Shown here: piece after piece, positions 1 through 7,215 of the stretch
How the letters are laid out: each line of letters begins with the position of its first letter
How positions within the stretch are numbered: position 1 is the stretch's first letter
NCBI GenBank assembly: GCA_040081265.1
Contig: JBEBGV010000088.1
Location: 1-17,473, forward strand
DNA: 17,473 bases
Source of the DNA: JBEBGV01 sp040081265
GTDB taxonomy: Bacteria; Acidobacteriota; Vicinamibacteria; Vicinamibacterales; UBA2999
Reading direction: 5' to 3'
Notes under the pieces: generated by a model
The model's database searches: none
What the model was told of the DNA's origin: nothing
What the model saw: only the letters and a program-made list of their open reading frames with translations
Made by a program: the position numbers and the translations under genes

Positions 1-11
1 ATCACCTTTTC

Positions 12-1277
12 GTGTCCACCCCAGTCGCGCCCGCCAACACCCCATCCCCCACCTCAGGCACGCTCATTTTTCGCCGTCTGGCCGCGGCGCTGCACTACCG
101 GGACTTCCGTGTGCTCTGGCTCGGGGCCGGCACCTCCAGCATCGGCACCTGGATGCAGGAGGTCGCGCTCAACTGGCTGATCCTGACCCTCGCCGGCAGC
201 GCCTCGGCGTTCTTCCTCGGTCTCAATACCTTCCTGGGACAGGCGCCAATCCTGCTCTTCACGCTCATCGGGGGCGCGGTCGCCGATCGGCACGACCGGC
301 GCCAGGTGATGCTCTTCTCGCAGTACACGCAGATGAGCGTCGCCTTCATCCTGATGGCCCTGGTCTACTTCGACGTCATCGCCATCTGGCACGTCCTCGT
401 CCTGGCCATCGTGGGAGGCACGGCGCAGGCCTTCGGCGGTCCCGCGTATCAGTCGTTGCTGCCGATGCTCGTCGAGAAAGAACACGTGCCCAACGCGATC
501 GCGCTGAACTCGATTCAGTTCAACCTGGCCCGCGTCATCGGCCCGCTCCTGGCCGGCGCAGCGCTGGCCACGTGGGGCATGGTCGCGTGCTTCGGACTCA
601 ACGGGCTGTCCTTTCTGGCCGTCATCTTCGCCATCCTCTCGATGCACGTCCGTCACATCCCGGTGGTGTCGCAGACGCGCCTGCACGAGGAAATGACGAT
701 GGGGCTTCGCTATGTGCGCGAGCGGCCGACGATCGTCGCGCTCACCGTGCTCGCCGCCGCGACCACCTTCCTGGGCAACCCGCTGCTGACCTTCCTCCCG
801 CTGTTTGCACGGGACGTGTTCAACGGGGGCGTGACCGAATACACCGAACTGATGGCGTTTGCGGGCGCCGGAGCCGTCGCCGGCGCACTCATCGTGGCGT
901 GGCTCGGCCACTTCAAGCACATGGGCCGGACGCTCCTCATCATTCAGCTGCTGTTCGGCGTGCTGATTGCGCTGTTCTCGCTCTCGCGCCTCTTCTGGCT
1001 GAACGCGCTGTTGCTCTTCGGATGCGGCGCCGGGCTGGTGATGACCTTCGCCATCCTCAATTCGCTCATCCAGCACGTGGTGCCCAACGAGATGCGCGGC
1101 CGCGTGGTCAGCATCTACATGGTGGCGTTTCGGGGCGGGATGCCGCTCGGTGGCCTCGCCTCCGGATGGGTCGCCACGCTGACGTCGGCACCGACGGTGC
1201 TCACCCTCAACGGCATCCTGCTGAGCCTGGTCGCCGGCTGGTTTCTGTTCAAAGGTCACGGGGTCCGGGAGCTGTGA
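12..1277 (+). CDS. MFS transporter, EntS-like exporter family (MFS_3)
   Basis: This 421-residue protein is an inner-membrane major facilitator with about 12 hydrophobic segments, the length usual for the family. The N-terminal part (RDFRVLWLGAGTSSIGTWMQ, residues 31-50) is typical of the EntS/MFS_3 branch of drug and siderophore exporters. The loop between helices 2 and 3 carries the family signature as GGAVADRHDRRQ (residues 87-98). A second cytoplasmic loop motif, NEMRGRVVSIY, lies near residue 360. The substrate cannot be read from the sequence. The GTG at 12 gives a reasonable short hydrophilic N-terminus, but only 11 bases precede it and they are open in frame, so a start outside the window is possible. 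It is followed by a 190-nt gap with its own regulatory sequence, so it is probably not part of the pst operon. Confidence 0.88.
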   Translation: MSTPVAPANTPSPTSGTLIFRRLAAALHYRDFRVLWLGAGTSSIGTWMQEVALNWLILTLAGSASAFFLGLNTFLGQAPILLFTLIGGAVADRHDRRQVMLFSQYTQMSVAFILMALVYFDVIAIWHVLVLAIVGGTAQAFGGPAYQSLLPMLVEKEHVPNAIALNSIQFNLARVIGPLLAGAALATWGMVACFGLNGLSFLAVIFAILSMHVRHIPVVSQTRLHEEMTMGLRYVRERPTIVALTVLAAATTFLGNPLLTFLPLFARDVFNGGVTEYTELMAFAGAGAVAGALIVAWLGHFKHMGRTLLIIQLLFGVLIALFSLSRLFWLNALLLFGCGAGLVMTFAILNSLIQHVVPNEMRGRVVSIYMVAFRGGMPLGGLASGWVATLTSAPTVLTLNGILLSLVAGWFLFKGHGVREL

Positions 1278-1307
1278 TTTCACGCGCCTGAGACACCACT
1301 CGCCGAA

Positions 1308-1336
1308 CTGTGAAGCGCACGTTACATGTGTGTTAA
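1308..1336 (+). promoter_or_regulatory. Pho-box-like triple direct repeat upstream of pstS
   Basis: Three heptamers stand at exact 11-bp spacing: CTGTGAA (1308-1314), ACGTTAC (1319-1325) and GTGTTAA (1330-1336). The 7+4 architecture is that of PhoB/PhoP binding sites (E. coli half-site CTGTCAT; the reverse complement resembles the Bacillus TTAACA/TTCACA repeats). ACGTTAC also occurs before the phosphatase gene, and a CGTTAC unit occurs before the TonB receptor gene. A possible -10 is TAGCAT at 1375-1380, but it lies farther from the repeats than in classic Pho promoters, so the start of transcription is uncertain. Confidence 0.6.
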
Positions 1337-1461
1337 AACAGCCGCGCACCCCCTGTTTCTCCGCACTCTTCTGCTAGCATCGCGGTGACTTCGATCGCGT
1401 AAACGTCCCGCATGCAACGTCCACGGGCCTAGCTCGGTTGAGCCGGGTTTCGAGCGGTTGC

Positions 1462-1466
1462 GGAGG
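1462..1466 (+). promoter_or_regulatory. Shine-Dalgarno GGAGG of pstS, favours the second ATG
   Basis: GGAGG at 1462-1466 is 2 nt from an ATG at 1469 but 8 nt from the in-frame ATG at 1475. Normal spacing favours 1475 as the start of pstS. The choice changes the protein by only two residues. Confidence 0.65.
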
Positions 1467-1474
1467 AAATGACA

Positions 1475-2389
1475 ATGTTTTCGGCAAAACGTCTTTTGAC
1501 ACTCGGTGTCTCCCTGGGCGCGCTCATGAGCGCCGCCTGTTCCGGCTCCTCGTCCACGACCACTTCCGCCCCCGCCGAGACCGCGGCCTCTGGCGTGGTC
1601 ATCCGTCTGACGGGTTCAGACACGATGGTCAACCTCAATCAGGCGTGGGCAGAGAACTACAAGAAGATCAAGCCGGACGTGTCGATCCAGGTCGCTGGCG
1701 GCGGTTCCGGCGTCGGGATCGCCGGACTCATCGACGAGACGCTCGACATCGCAGCCTCGAGCCGTGAAATCGAACCAGCGGAGCTCGAAAAGGCCACCAC
1801 GGCCGCCAACGCTGCCCCGCAGGAATACGTCATGGGACTCGACGCCCTCGCTGTCTACGTGCACGAAGGCAACCCGCTCAAGTCCCTCTCCATCGAAGAA
1901 CTGGCCGAGATCTACGGCGACGGCGGGCAGACGCTCAAGTGGTCGCAGCTCGGTGTCAAGAACGCCGCGTGCAGCAGCGACGAGATCATCCGCGTGAGCC
2001 GCCAGAACAATTCGGGCACCTACGCCTACTTCCGCGAAGCCATCCTGGGACGCACCCGTGAATTCAAGCTCGGGTCCATCGACCAGAGCGGTTCGAAGGA
2101 TGTGGTGGCGCTGGTGTCCAAGACGCCGTGCGCCATTGGATACAGCGGGATGGCCTATGCCATGCCAGGCGTTCATACGCTGAACATCTCCAAGAAGAAG
2201 GGTGAGCCTGGTGTCGCCCCAACGCTCGAGACGGCGCTGGACAATACCTACCCGATCGCGCGTCCGCTCTACTTCTATACCCACGGCACCCCGAGCGCTG
2301 CCACCAAGGAGTTCATCGACTGGACGCTCAGTCCGGCTGGCCAGCAGGTGCTCAAGGACATCGGATACGTTCCAGCACCCGCGAAGTAG
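1475..2389 (+). CDS. pstS: Phosphate ABC transporter substrate-binding protein PstS
   Basis: This 304-residue extracytoplasmic protein binds inorganic phosphate and hands it to PstC/PstA. The N-terminus is a hydrophobic export signal ending in SAAC (Cys22), followed by a Ser/Thr/Ala-rich linker to about residue 40. It is probably a lipoprotein, although Ser rather than Leu at -3 makes the lipobox weak. Family motifs are TGSDT (46-50), the GGGSGVGI loop (75-82), SRQNNSGTYAYF (175-186) and GYSGMAYA (222-229), which together form the phosphate pocket in PstS proteins. An ATG at 1469 is the alternative start. It is first gene of the pst operon, preceded by a Pho-box-like repeat, with pstC starting 32 nt downstream. 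Confidence 0.95.
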   Translation: MFSAKRLLTLGVSLGALMSAACSGSSSTTTSAPAETAASGVVIRLTGSDTMVNLNQAWAENYKKIKPDVSIQVAGGGSGVGIAGLIDETLDIAASSREIEPAELEKATTAANAAPQEYVMGLDALAVYVHEGNPLKSLSIEELAEIYGDGGQTLKWSQLGVKNAACSSDEIIRVSRQNNSGTYAYFREAILGRTREFKLGSIDQSGSKDVVALVSKTPCAIGYSGMAYAMPGVHTLNISKKKGEPGVAPTLETALDNTYPIARPLYFYTHGTPSAATKEFIDWTLSPAGQQVLKDIGYVPAPAK

Positions 2390-2421
2390 ACCGACACGAA
2401 CAGATGTGAGCCGCGCTCCCT

Positions 2422-3330
2422 ATGCGTCCCCCTTCATTTGCGTCCCGACTGACCGTCCTGACGGAGCCGCTGGTTGAGGGACTGATCCGGCTGTGCGGGT
2501 GGAGCGCGATTCTCTTCGTCTTCGCGATCTTTTTCTTCGTCTTCCGTGAGGGCGCGCCGGTCATCACTTCCGGCACGCTCGACATCGGCCAGTTTTTCAC
2601 CAGCATCAACTGGCGGCCCGACTCACGCGTACAAGCGCAATACGGCATCCTCGCGCTCATCGTCGGCACGGTCGCCGTGACCCTGCTGGCGATGGTGATT
2701 GCCGTTCCTGCGGGGATCGGCGCCGCCATCTTCGTCTCCGAGTTCTGTCCCCCGCGTATCCGGGAGACGCTCAAAATCGTCATCGAACTGCTGGCGGCCA
2801 TTCCCTCGGTCGTCTGGGGCTTCATCGGGTACATGGTGCTGAACCCGGTGATCATCGCCGTGACCGGCGCCCCGATCGGCATCAACATCCTCAACGGCGG
2901 CATCGTGCTGGCGCTGATGAGCGTGCCGATCATCATGTCGATGGGCGAAGACGCCCTCAAGGCGGTACCCGACACCTACCGGGAAGCGTCGCTGGCACTC
3001 GGGGCGAGTCGCTGGCAGCTCGTCTACCGGGTATTGCTGCCGGCCGCCAAGAACGGTCTGCTCGCGGCCACGCTGCTCGGCATCGGCCGGGCCATCGGCG
3101 AAACGATGGCGGTGCTCATGGCTACCGGGCACTCGGTGCAGATTCCCCATAGCCTGCTCGACCCTGTGCGCACACTGACGGCCACCATTGCGGCCGAACT
3201 CGGCGAAGCCTCACAGGGAGGCGATCACTACCGCGTGCTCTTCGTCATCGGCACCTTTCTGATGGTGATGTCGCTGGCCATCAACCTGACCGCCGACCTC
3301 ATCGTCAAGGGCGTCCGTGGCAAGCAGTAG
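2422..3330 (+). CDS. pstC: Phosphate ABC transporter permease PstC
   Basis: This 302-residue polytopic inner-membrane protein forms half of the phosphate channel. The first membrane segment is near residues 24-42, then comes a periplasmic stretch to about 70. The remaining segments follow from about 75. The cytoplasmic EAA loop that docks onto the ATPase is clear at residues 187-206 (REASLALGASRWQ, then LLP). GRAIGETMAV (222-231) is characteristic of PstC/PstA permeases. Length is normal. The start ATG at 2422 has only a weak ribosome-binding site. The 3' end overlaps pstA by 14 nt, so the two permeases are probably translated in a coupled manner. Confidence 0.95.
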   Translation: MRPPSFASRLTVLTEPLVEGLIRLCGWSAILFVFAIFFFVFREGAPVITSGTLDIGQFFTSINWRPDSRVQAQYGILALIVGTVAVTLLAMVIAVPAGIGAAIFVSEFCPPRIRETLKIVIELLAAIPSVVWGFIGYMVLNPVIIAVTGAPIGINILNGGIVLALMSVPIIMSMGEDALKAVPDTYREASLALGASRWQLVYRVLLPAAKNGLLAATLLGIGRAIGETMAVLMATGHSVQIPHSLLDPVRTLTATIAAELGEASQGGDHYRVLFVIGTFLMVMSLAINLTADLIVKGVRGKQ

Positions 3331-4240
3331 CCTCGACGCCAGCCAGCGTTTCGTGGCAGGAGTGGTCGAACGGCGCAAGCGCCGGGTCGAGATCGCCGTG
3401 GCCACCGTGCTGGGCCTCGTCACCTTCGGGCTCGTCATTCCACTGGTTGCGATCCTGGCCACCCTGGTGGCCAAGGCGTGGCCAGCCCTGTCGTGGGCCT
3501 TCCTCACGACCAACCCCCAGAACTACATGACCACCGGGGGCATCTGGGCGCCGCTCATCGGCACCTTCTACCTGGTCTTCATCTCGCTGGCCGTGGCCGC
3601 ACCCATCGGTGTGCTCGCCGGCGTGTACCTCAACGAATACGCCAGCAACAACTGGACGACCCGGCTGGTGAGCCTGGCGGTGGTCAACCTGGCCGGCGTT
3701 CCCAGCATCGTGCACGCGCTGTTTGGCGTCGGCGCATTTGTCCTGTTCGCGAACATGGGCCGATCGGTGCTCGCGGCGTCCTGCACGCTGGCCGTGATGA
3801 CGCTCCCGGTGATCATCACCAGCACCCGCGAAGCGCTGGCGGCCGTGCCCCAGAACTTCCGTGAAGCGTGCTGGAACATGGGCGCGAGCCGCTGGCAGAC
3901 CATTCGTACCATCGTGCTGCCCAATGCCATCAGCGGCATCCTCACCGGCGTCATCCTGCAGGTGTCCCGGGCTGCCGGCGAAACCGCACCGATTCTCTTC
4001 ACCGGCGCGGTGTTCTACGTCGGGATTCCTGAGACCGGCCTGCAGGCGTATCTGCCCTACGGCCTCGACGAGCCGTTCATGGCCCTGTCCTATCACCTGT
4101 TCGCGATCTCAACGCAGGTGACCGGGATCTCCGAGTCGCTGCAGTACGGCACGGCGGTCGTGCTGATTGCGCTGGTGATCAGCGTCAACCTGCTCTCCAT
4201 CGGGTTCCGCGTGTATCTGCGTTCACGGAAGAAGTGGTAG
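3317..4240 (+). CDS. pstA: Phosphate ABC transporter permease PstA
   Basis: This 307-residue partner of PstC forms the other half of the membrane channel. A basic N-terminus (ERRKRR, 18-23) is followed by the first membrane helix (about 25-50), then a permease core from about 77. The EAA loop is at 182-201 (REACWNMGASRWQ, then IVLP), and the PstA-type segment SRAAGETAPILFTGA is at 217-231. The GTG at 3317 lies 6 nt after AAGGG (3306-3310), which supports it as start even though it sits inside pstC. The end overlaps the GTG of the first ATPase gene by 7 nt. Tight packing implies one co-regulated complex. Confidence 0.95.
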   Translation: MASSSLDASQRFVAGVVERRKRRVEIAVATVLGLVTFGLVIPLVAILATLVAKAWPALSWAFLTTNPQNYMTTGGIWAPLIGTFYLVFISLAVAAPIGVLAGVYLNEYASNNWTTRLVSLAVVNLAGVPSIVHALFGVGAFVLFANMGRSVLAASCTLAVMTLPVIITSTREALAAVPQNFREACWNMGASRWQTIRTIVLPNAISGILTGVILQVSRAAGETAPILFTGAVFYVGIPETGLQAYLPYGLDEPFMALSYHLFAISTQVTGISESLQYGTAVVLIALVISVNLLSIGFRVYLRSRKKW

Positions 4241-5001
4241 CCGCCGTGGACACGCACATCTCCGTCCGCGACCTCTCGGTGCGCTATGGCCCGAAGCTGG
4301 CGCTCGATCGCATCACGCTCGACATCCCCAGGCACCAGATTTTCGGGATCATCGGCCCTGCCAATTCGGGAAAGACCACCCTCCTGAAATGCATCAACCG
4401 CATGATCGACTTCGTCGATACGGCCAAGGTCGAGGGCCATGTCCAGGTCGGCGGCGACGATGTCTTCCGGATGACCAACGTCTTCAGCCTGCGTCGGCGC
4501 ATCGGCATGGTGTTCCCGCTCCCGGTCGGCCTGCCGATGTCGGTCTACGACAACGTGGCCTACGCCCCTCGCATGGCCGGCATGCGCGACAAGGGCGACC
4601 TCGATGCCCTGGTCGAGACCTGTCTGCGACACGCCGCGCTCTGGGACGAGGTCAAGGATCGGATGAACCTGCTGGGCACGCGACTGTCCGGCGGTCAGCA
4701 GCAGCGGCTCACCATCGCCAGAGCCCTGTCGCACCAGCCCGAGATCCTCTGCCTCGACGAGTTCTCGATCGCCGTCGATCCGGTCACCACGATGAAGATC
4801 GAAGATGTACTGCTCGAGCTCAAGCAGCGCATGACGATTGTGCTTGTGACCAACCTTGTCCAGCAGGCACATCGACTGGCCGATCGAGTGGCCTTCATGA
4901 ACGCATCACGGCTCATCGAGGTCGATGAGACCGCGCGGATTTTCTCGGAGCAACCGGCCGATCCGCTCACCTTCAACTATGTCCGGGGGCACTTCGGATG
5001 A
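4234..5001 (+). CDS. pstB: Phosphate ABC transporter ATPase, first copy (PstB1), Q-loop and H-loop degenerate
   Basis: This 255-residue ATPase of the PstB family would power phosphate uptake at the cytoplasmic face of PstC/PstA. Walker A is GPANSGKTT (41-49) and the signature LSGGQQQR (151-158) is perfect. Walker B LDE (174-176) keeps the catalytic glutamate. Three key places are abnormal. The Q-loop glutamine is Pro95 (GMVFP instead of GMVFQ). The usual DEP is DEF (Phe177). The switch histidine is Asn207 (VTNLVQQ instead of VTHNMQQ). These losses would be expected to cripple a homodimer. The next gene encodes a second PstB with the opposite pattern of losses. An alternative start is GTG 4246. 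It overlaps pstB2 by 4 nt (ATGA), so near-equal synthesis is likely. Confidence 0.92.
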   Translation: MVAAVDTHISVRDLSVRYGPKLALDRITLDIPRHQIFGIIGPANSGKTTLLKCINRMIDFVDTAKVEGHVQVGGDDVFRMTNVFSLRRRIGMVFPLPVGLPMSVYDNVAYAPRMAGMRDKGDLDALVETCLRHAALWDEVKDRMNLLGTRLSGGQQQRLTIARALSHQPEILCLDEFSIAVDPVTTMKIEDVLLELKQRMTIVLVTNLVQQAHRLADRVAFMNASRLIEVDETARIFSEQPADPLTFNYVRGHFG

Positions 5002-5789
5002 GCAGCCACGAGCCTGCCCTGTCCGAGACCTTCAGTATCACGGCCGAGGATCTCTGCCTGTGGTACGGGGATTTCCAGGCACTCAAGCACGTCTCGGTGA
5101 ACATTCGCGAAGGCGCCATCACGGGGCTCATCGGGCCGTCCGGCTGCGGCAAGACGACGTTCCTGCGGTGCCTGAACCGCCTGAACGAGCGGTTTGGCAA
5201 CGTCCGCACGACCGGCATCGTGTCGATTCTGGGGAAGAACATCTACGACCCGGACGTCAGCCTCGGGGAGCTGCGCAAGGCAGTCGGGATGGTCTTTCAG
5301 CGTCCGAATCCACTGCCGCTGTCGATCTACGAGAACATCGCCTTCGGGCTGCGCGTGCACGACGGCACACGCGACCTCTCGCGCCGCCAGGTCGACGACC
5401 TGGTCGAGTCATCCCTCAGGGAAGTCGCACTCTGGGATACGGTGAAGGACAATCTCAAGGGGAAGGCGACCCGGCTGACCCTCGAACAGCAGCAGAAGCT
5501 GTGCATCGCCCGCCTGCTGCCGCTCAAGCCTGGCGTGATCCTGATGGACGAGCCGTGCTCGGCACTCGACGCCGAAGGCACCGCCGCCATAGAACGTCTT
5601 ATGAGCGGGTTACGCGGTCGTTATACCATCGTCATAGTCACGCACAACATGGCTCAGGCCAGGCGGACGAGCGACGAGTGCATCTTCATGCTCATGGGGG
5701 AACTCATTGAGCACGGCCCGACGCTCGACGTCTTCCTGAGACCGCAGCGCCGGGAGACCGAGATGTATGTCGAGGGTCGATACGGCTAG
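4998..5789 (+). CDS. pstB: Phosphate ABC transporter ATPase, second copy (PstB2), signature degenerate
   Basis: This 263-residue PstB paralogue is about the length of the family. Walker A GPSGCGKTT (46-54), Q-loop GMVFQRPNP (97-105, Gln101), Walker B ILMDEP (181-186), the D-loop SALD (188-191) and H-loop VTHNM (214-218, His216) are all canonical. The ABC signature is not: LSGGQQQR reads LTLEQQQK (160-167), so both signature glycines are lost. A homodimer would thus lack any intact signature to close its ATP sites. Together with the first copy, which keeps LSGGQ, exactly one full composite site can form. Both copies share the ALWD-VKD segment before the signature and arose from a PstB ancestor. 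The ATG overlaps the stop of the first copy (ATGA). Confidence 0.93.
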   Translation: MSSHEPALSETFSITAEDLCLWYGDFQALKHVSVNIREGAITGLIGPSGCGKTTFLRCLNRLNERFGNVRTTGIVSILGKNIYDPDVSLGELRKAVGMVFQRPNPLPLSIYENIAFGLRVHDGTRDLSRRQVDDLVESSLREVALWDTVKDNLKGKATRLTLEQQQKLCIARLLPLKPGVILMDEPCSALDAEGTAAIERLMSGLRGRYTIVIVTHNMAQARRTSDECIFMLMGELIEHGPTLDVFLRPQRRETEMYVEGRYG

Positions 5790-5836
5790 GACGAACCAGA
5801 CCCCCTGGCGCAGGAGTCAGGCAGGAGCAGGGATAA

Positions 5837-6487
5837 ATGTCGAAGCTCGGACAGGATTTTGAGCAACTCAAGGCGAAGGTCATCGAGATGGGCGCCTTGA
5901 CCGAACAGATGGTCGGATGGGCCTCTGACGCCCTGATTACGCGCGACAAGAGCGCCGTCGCCAAGGTCCTGGCCGCTGAAGATGAACTCGATCGCTTTCA
6001 GATCGGGATCGACAGCGAGGCCGTCCGCCTCATCACGATCTACACACCAACCGCCAAGGACCTCAGGTTCCTGCTGATGGTGGTCCGGATCAACACCGAG
6101 CTCGAGCGGGTGGGCGATCAGGCGGTCAACAACTGCGAGTACGTGGACATGTTCCTCGCGGAACCACCTCCACGACCGCTGAATGACCTGGCTCGGATGA
6201 CTGAGATCGCCTGCGAGATGGTGCACGGAGCCCTCCAGGCGTTTGCGCACGAGGACGTCCAGAAGGCCAAACAGGTGATGGCCATGGACGACGCCGTCGA
6301 CGCACTCAATCGACGGACCTTCGAAGACCTCCTCGGCGACCGCATCGACAGTCCGGACCTGCTCAAGCGCTGTATGAGCCTGGTGCTGGTGGCCCAGTCG
6401 ATCGAACGCATCGCCGATCACGCCGTGAACGTCTGCGAGGAGGTCGTCTATCTGGTCAAGGGCGAGGACATCCGCCACCAGACGTAG
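5837..6487 (+). CDS. phoU: Phosphate signalling complex protein PhoU
   Basis: This 216-residue all-helical cytoplasmic protein links Pst activity to the PhoR kinase and normally keeps the Pho response off when phosphate is plentiful. It contains the two PhoU repeats. Each carries the metal-binding E(R)xxD signature: ERVGDQAVN at 90-98 and ERIADHAVN at 190-198. Length matches the family. The ATG at 5837 is preceded by AGGAG (5823-5827) at 9-nt spacing. It starts 47 nt after pstB2 in the same direction, so it probably belongs to the same transcript. It precedes the two-component genes with which it would work. Confidence 0.95.
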   Translation: MSKLGQDFEQLKAKVIEMGALTEQMVGWASDALITRDKSAVAKVLAAEDELDRFQIGIDSEAVRLITIYTPTAKDLRFLLMVVRINTELERVGDQAVNNCEYVDMFLAEPPPRPLNDLARMTEIACEMVHGALQAFAHEDVQKAKQVMAMDDAVDALNRRTFEDLLGDRIDSPDLLKRCMSLVLVAQSIERIADHAVNVCEEVVYLVKGEDIRHQT

Positions 6488-6498
6488 GAACCCCAGGG

Positions 6499-6521
6499 CG
6501 CCAGCGCTGGCGTAGCATAAT
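6499..6521 (+). promoter_or_regulatory. 14-bp perfect palindrome and possible -10 before phoB
   Basis: CGCCAGCGCTGGCG (6499-6512) is a perfect 14-bp palindrome between phoU and phoB. It is followed directly by AT-richer TAGCATAAT (6513-6521), which contains -10-like hexamers. It could be an operator for an internal promoter of phoBR or a small hairpin that tunes read-through. No T-run follows, so a simple terminator is unlikely. No Pho-box-like repeat is seen here. Confidence 0.35.
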
Positions 6522-6533
6522 GGCGGTCAGCGC

Positions 6534-7211
6534 ATGCATATCCTCGTTGCCGAAGACGACCGCGACATCGCAGACCTCATTGCTCTGTATGTCGGGAAGG
6601 CCGGCTGGACGGCCCACGTCGCCTCCAACGGCGCCGACGCCCTGCAACTTGCCAGGTCACAGCCACTCGATGCCGTGGTCCTTGACGTGATGATGCCCGG
6701 CATCAGCGGGCTCGAGGTCTGCCGGGCCTTGCGCGCGGAGGGCGCCACCGCTGCCCTGCCGATCATCATGGTGACCGCCCGCGGCGAAGAAGCCGATCGC
6801 ATCCTCGGCCTCGACCTCGGCGCCGACGACTACATCACCAAGCCGTTCAGTCCAAATGAACTCATCGCGCGGCTGCGCGCACTGACGCGCCGGGTCGCCC
6901 GGCCCGTCAGCGCGACCGTCACGTTGACCCACGGGGCGCTCGCGATCGACCTGTCGAGTCACACCGTGACCGACGCGGGACGGGAGGTCAAACTGACGGC
7001 GAAGGAGTTCCTGCTCCTCCGGTATCTGATGGAACACAAAGGACGTGTGCTGTCACGGGATCGGCTGCTGAGCGACGTGTGGGGTTACACCTACACTGGC
7101 GGCACGCGTACCGTGGACGTGCACGTGCGGCGGCTACGCGAGAAGCTGCCGACGCTGGTCGACATGCTGGAGACCGTCAAACAGTTCGGCTACAAGCTCG
7201 TCGACGAGTAG
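6534..7211 (+). CDS. phoB: Phosphate regulon response regulator PhoB (OmpR family)
   Basis: This 225-residue transcription factor has an N-terminal receiver and a C-terminal winged helix. Receiver residues are all present: acidic pair Asp8/Asp9, phosphorylation site Asp51 (VVLDVMMPG), Thr81 and Lys103 in the KPF motif. The OmpR-type DNA-binding domain runs from about 128 to 222, with TAKEFLLLRYLMEH and the recognition region TGGTRTVDVHVRRLREKL (188-205). PhoB-type regulators bind 11-bp direct repeats, and repeats of this kind precede three transcription units here. Assignment as PhoB rests mainly on its position between phoU and the sensor kinase. The ribosome-binding site is weak. The kinase gene begins 4 nt after the stop. 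Confidence 0.9.
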   Translation: MHILVAEDDRDIADLIALYVGKAGWTAHVASNGADALQLARSQPLDAVVLDVMMPGISGLEVCRALRAEGATAALPIIMVTARGEEADRILGLDLGADDYITKPFSPNELIARLRALTRRVARPVSATVTLTHGALAIDLSSHTVTDAGREVKLTAKEFLLLRYLMEHKGRVLSRDRLLSDVWGYTYTGGTRTVDVHVRRLREKLPTLVDMLETVKQFGYKLVDE

Positions 7212-7215
7212 CGCC

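Noticed and set aside
54..1349. A 431-codon minus-strand frame opposite the MFS transporter
   Set aside because: Composition is dominated by Arg, Glu, Gln and His with no recognisable motif, while the plus strand encodes a well-formed transporter.
6499..6512. Rho-independent terminator after phoU
   Set aside because: The stem is only about 5 bp with a 4-nt loop and there is no T-run.
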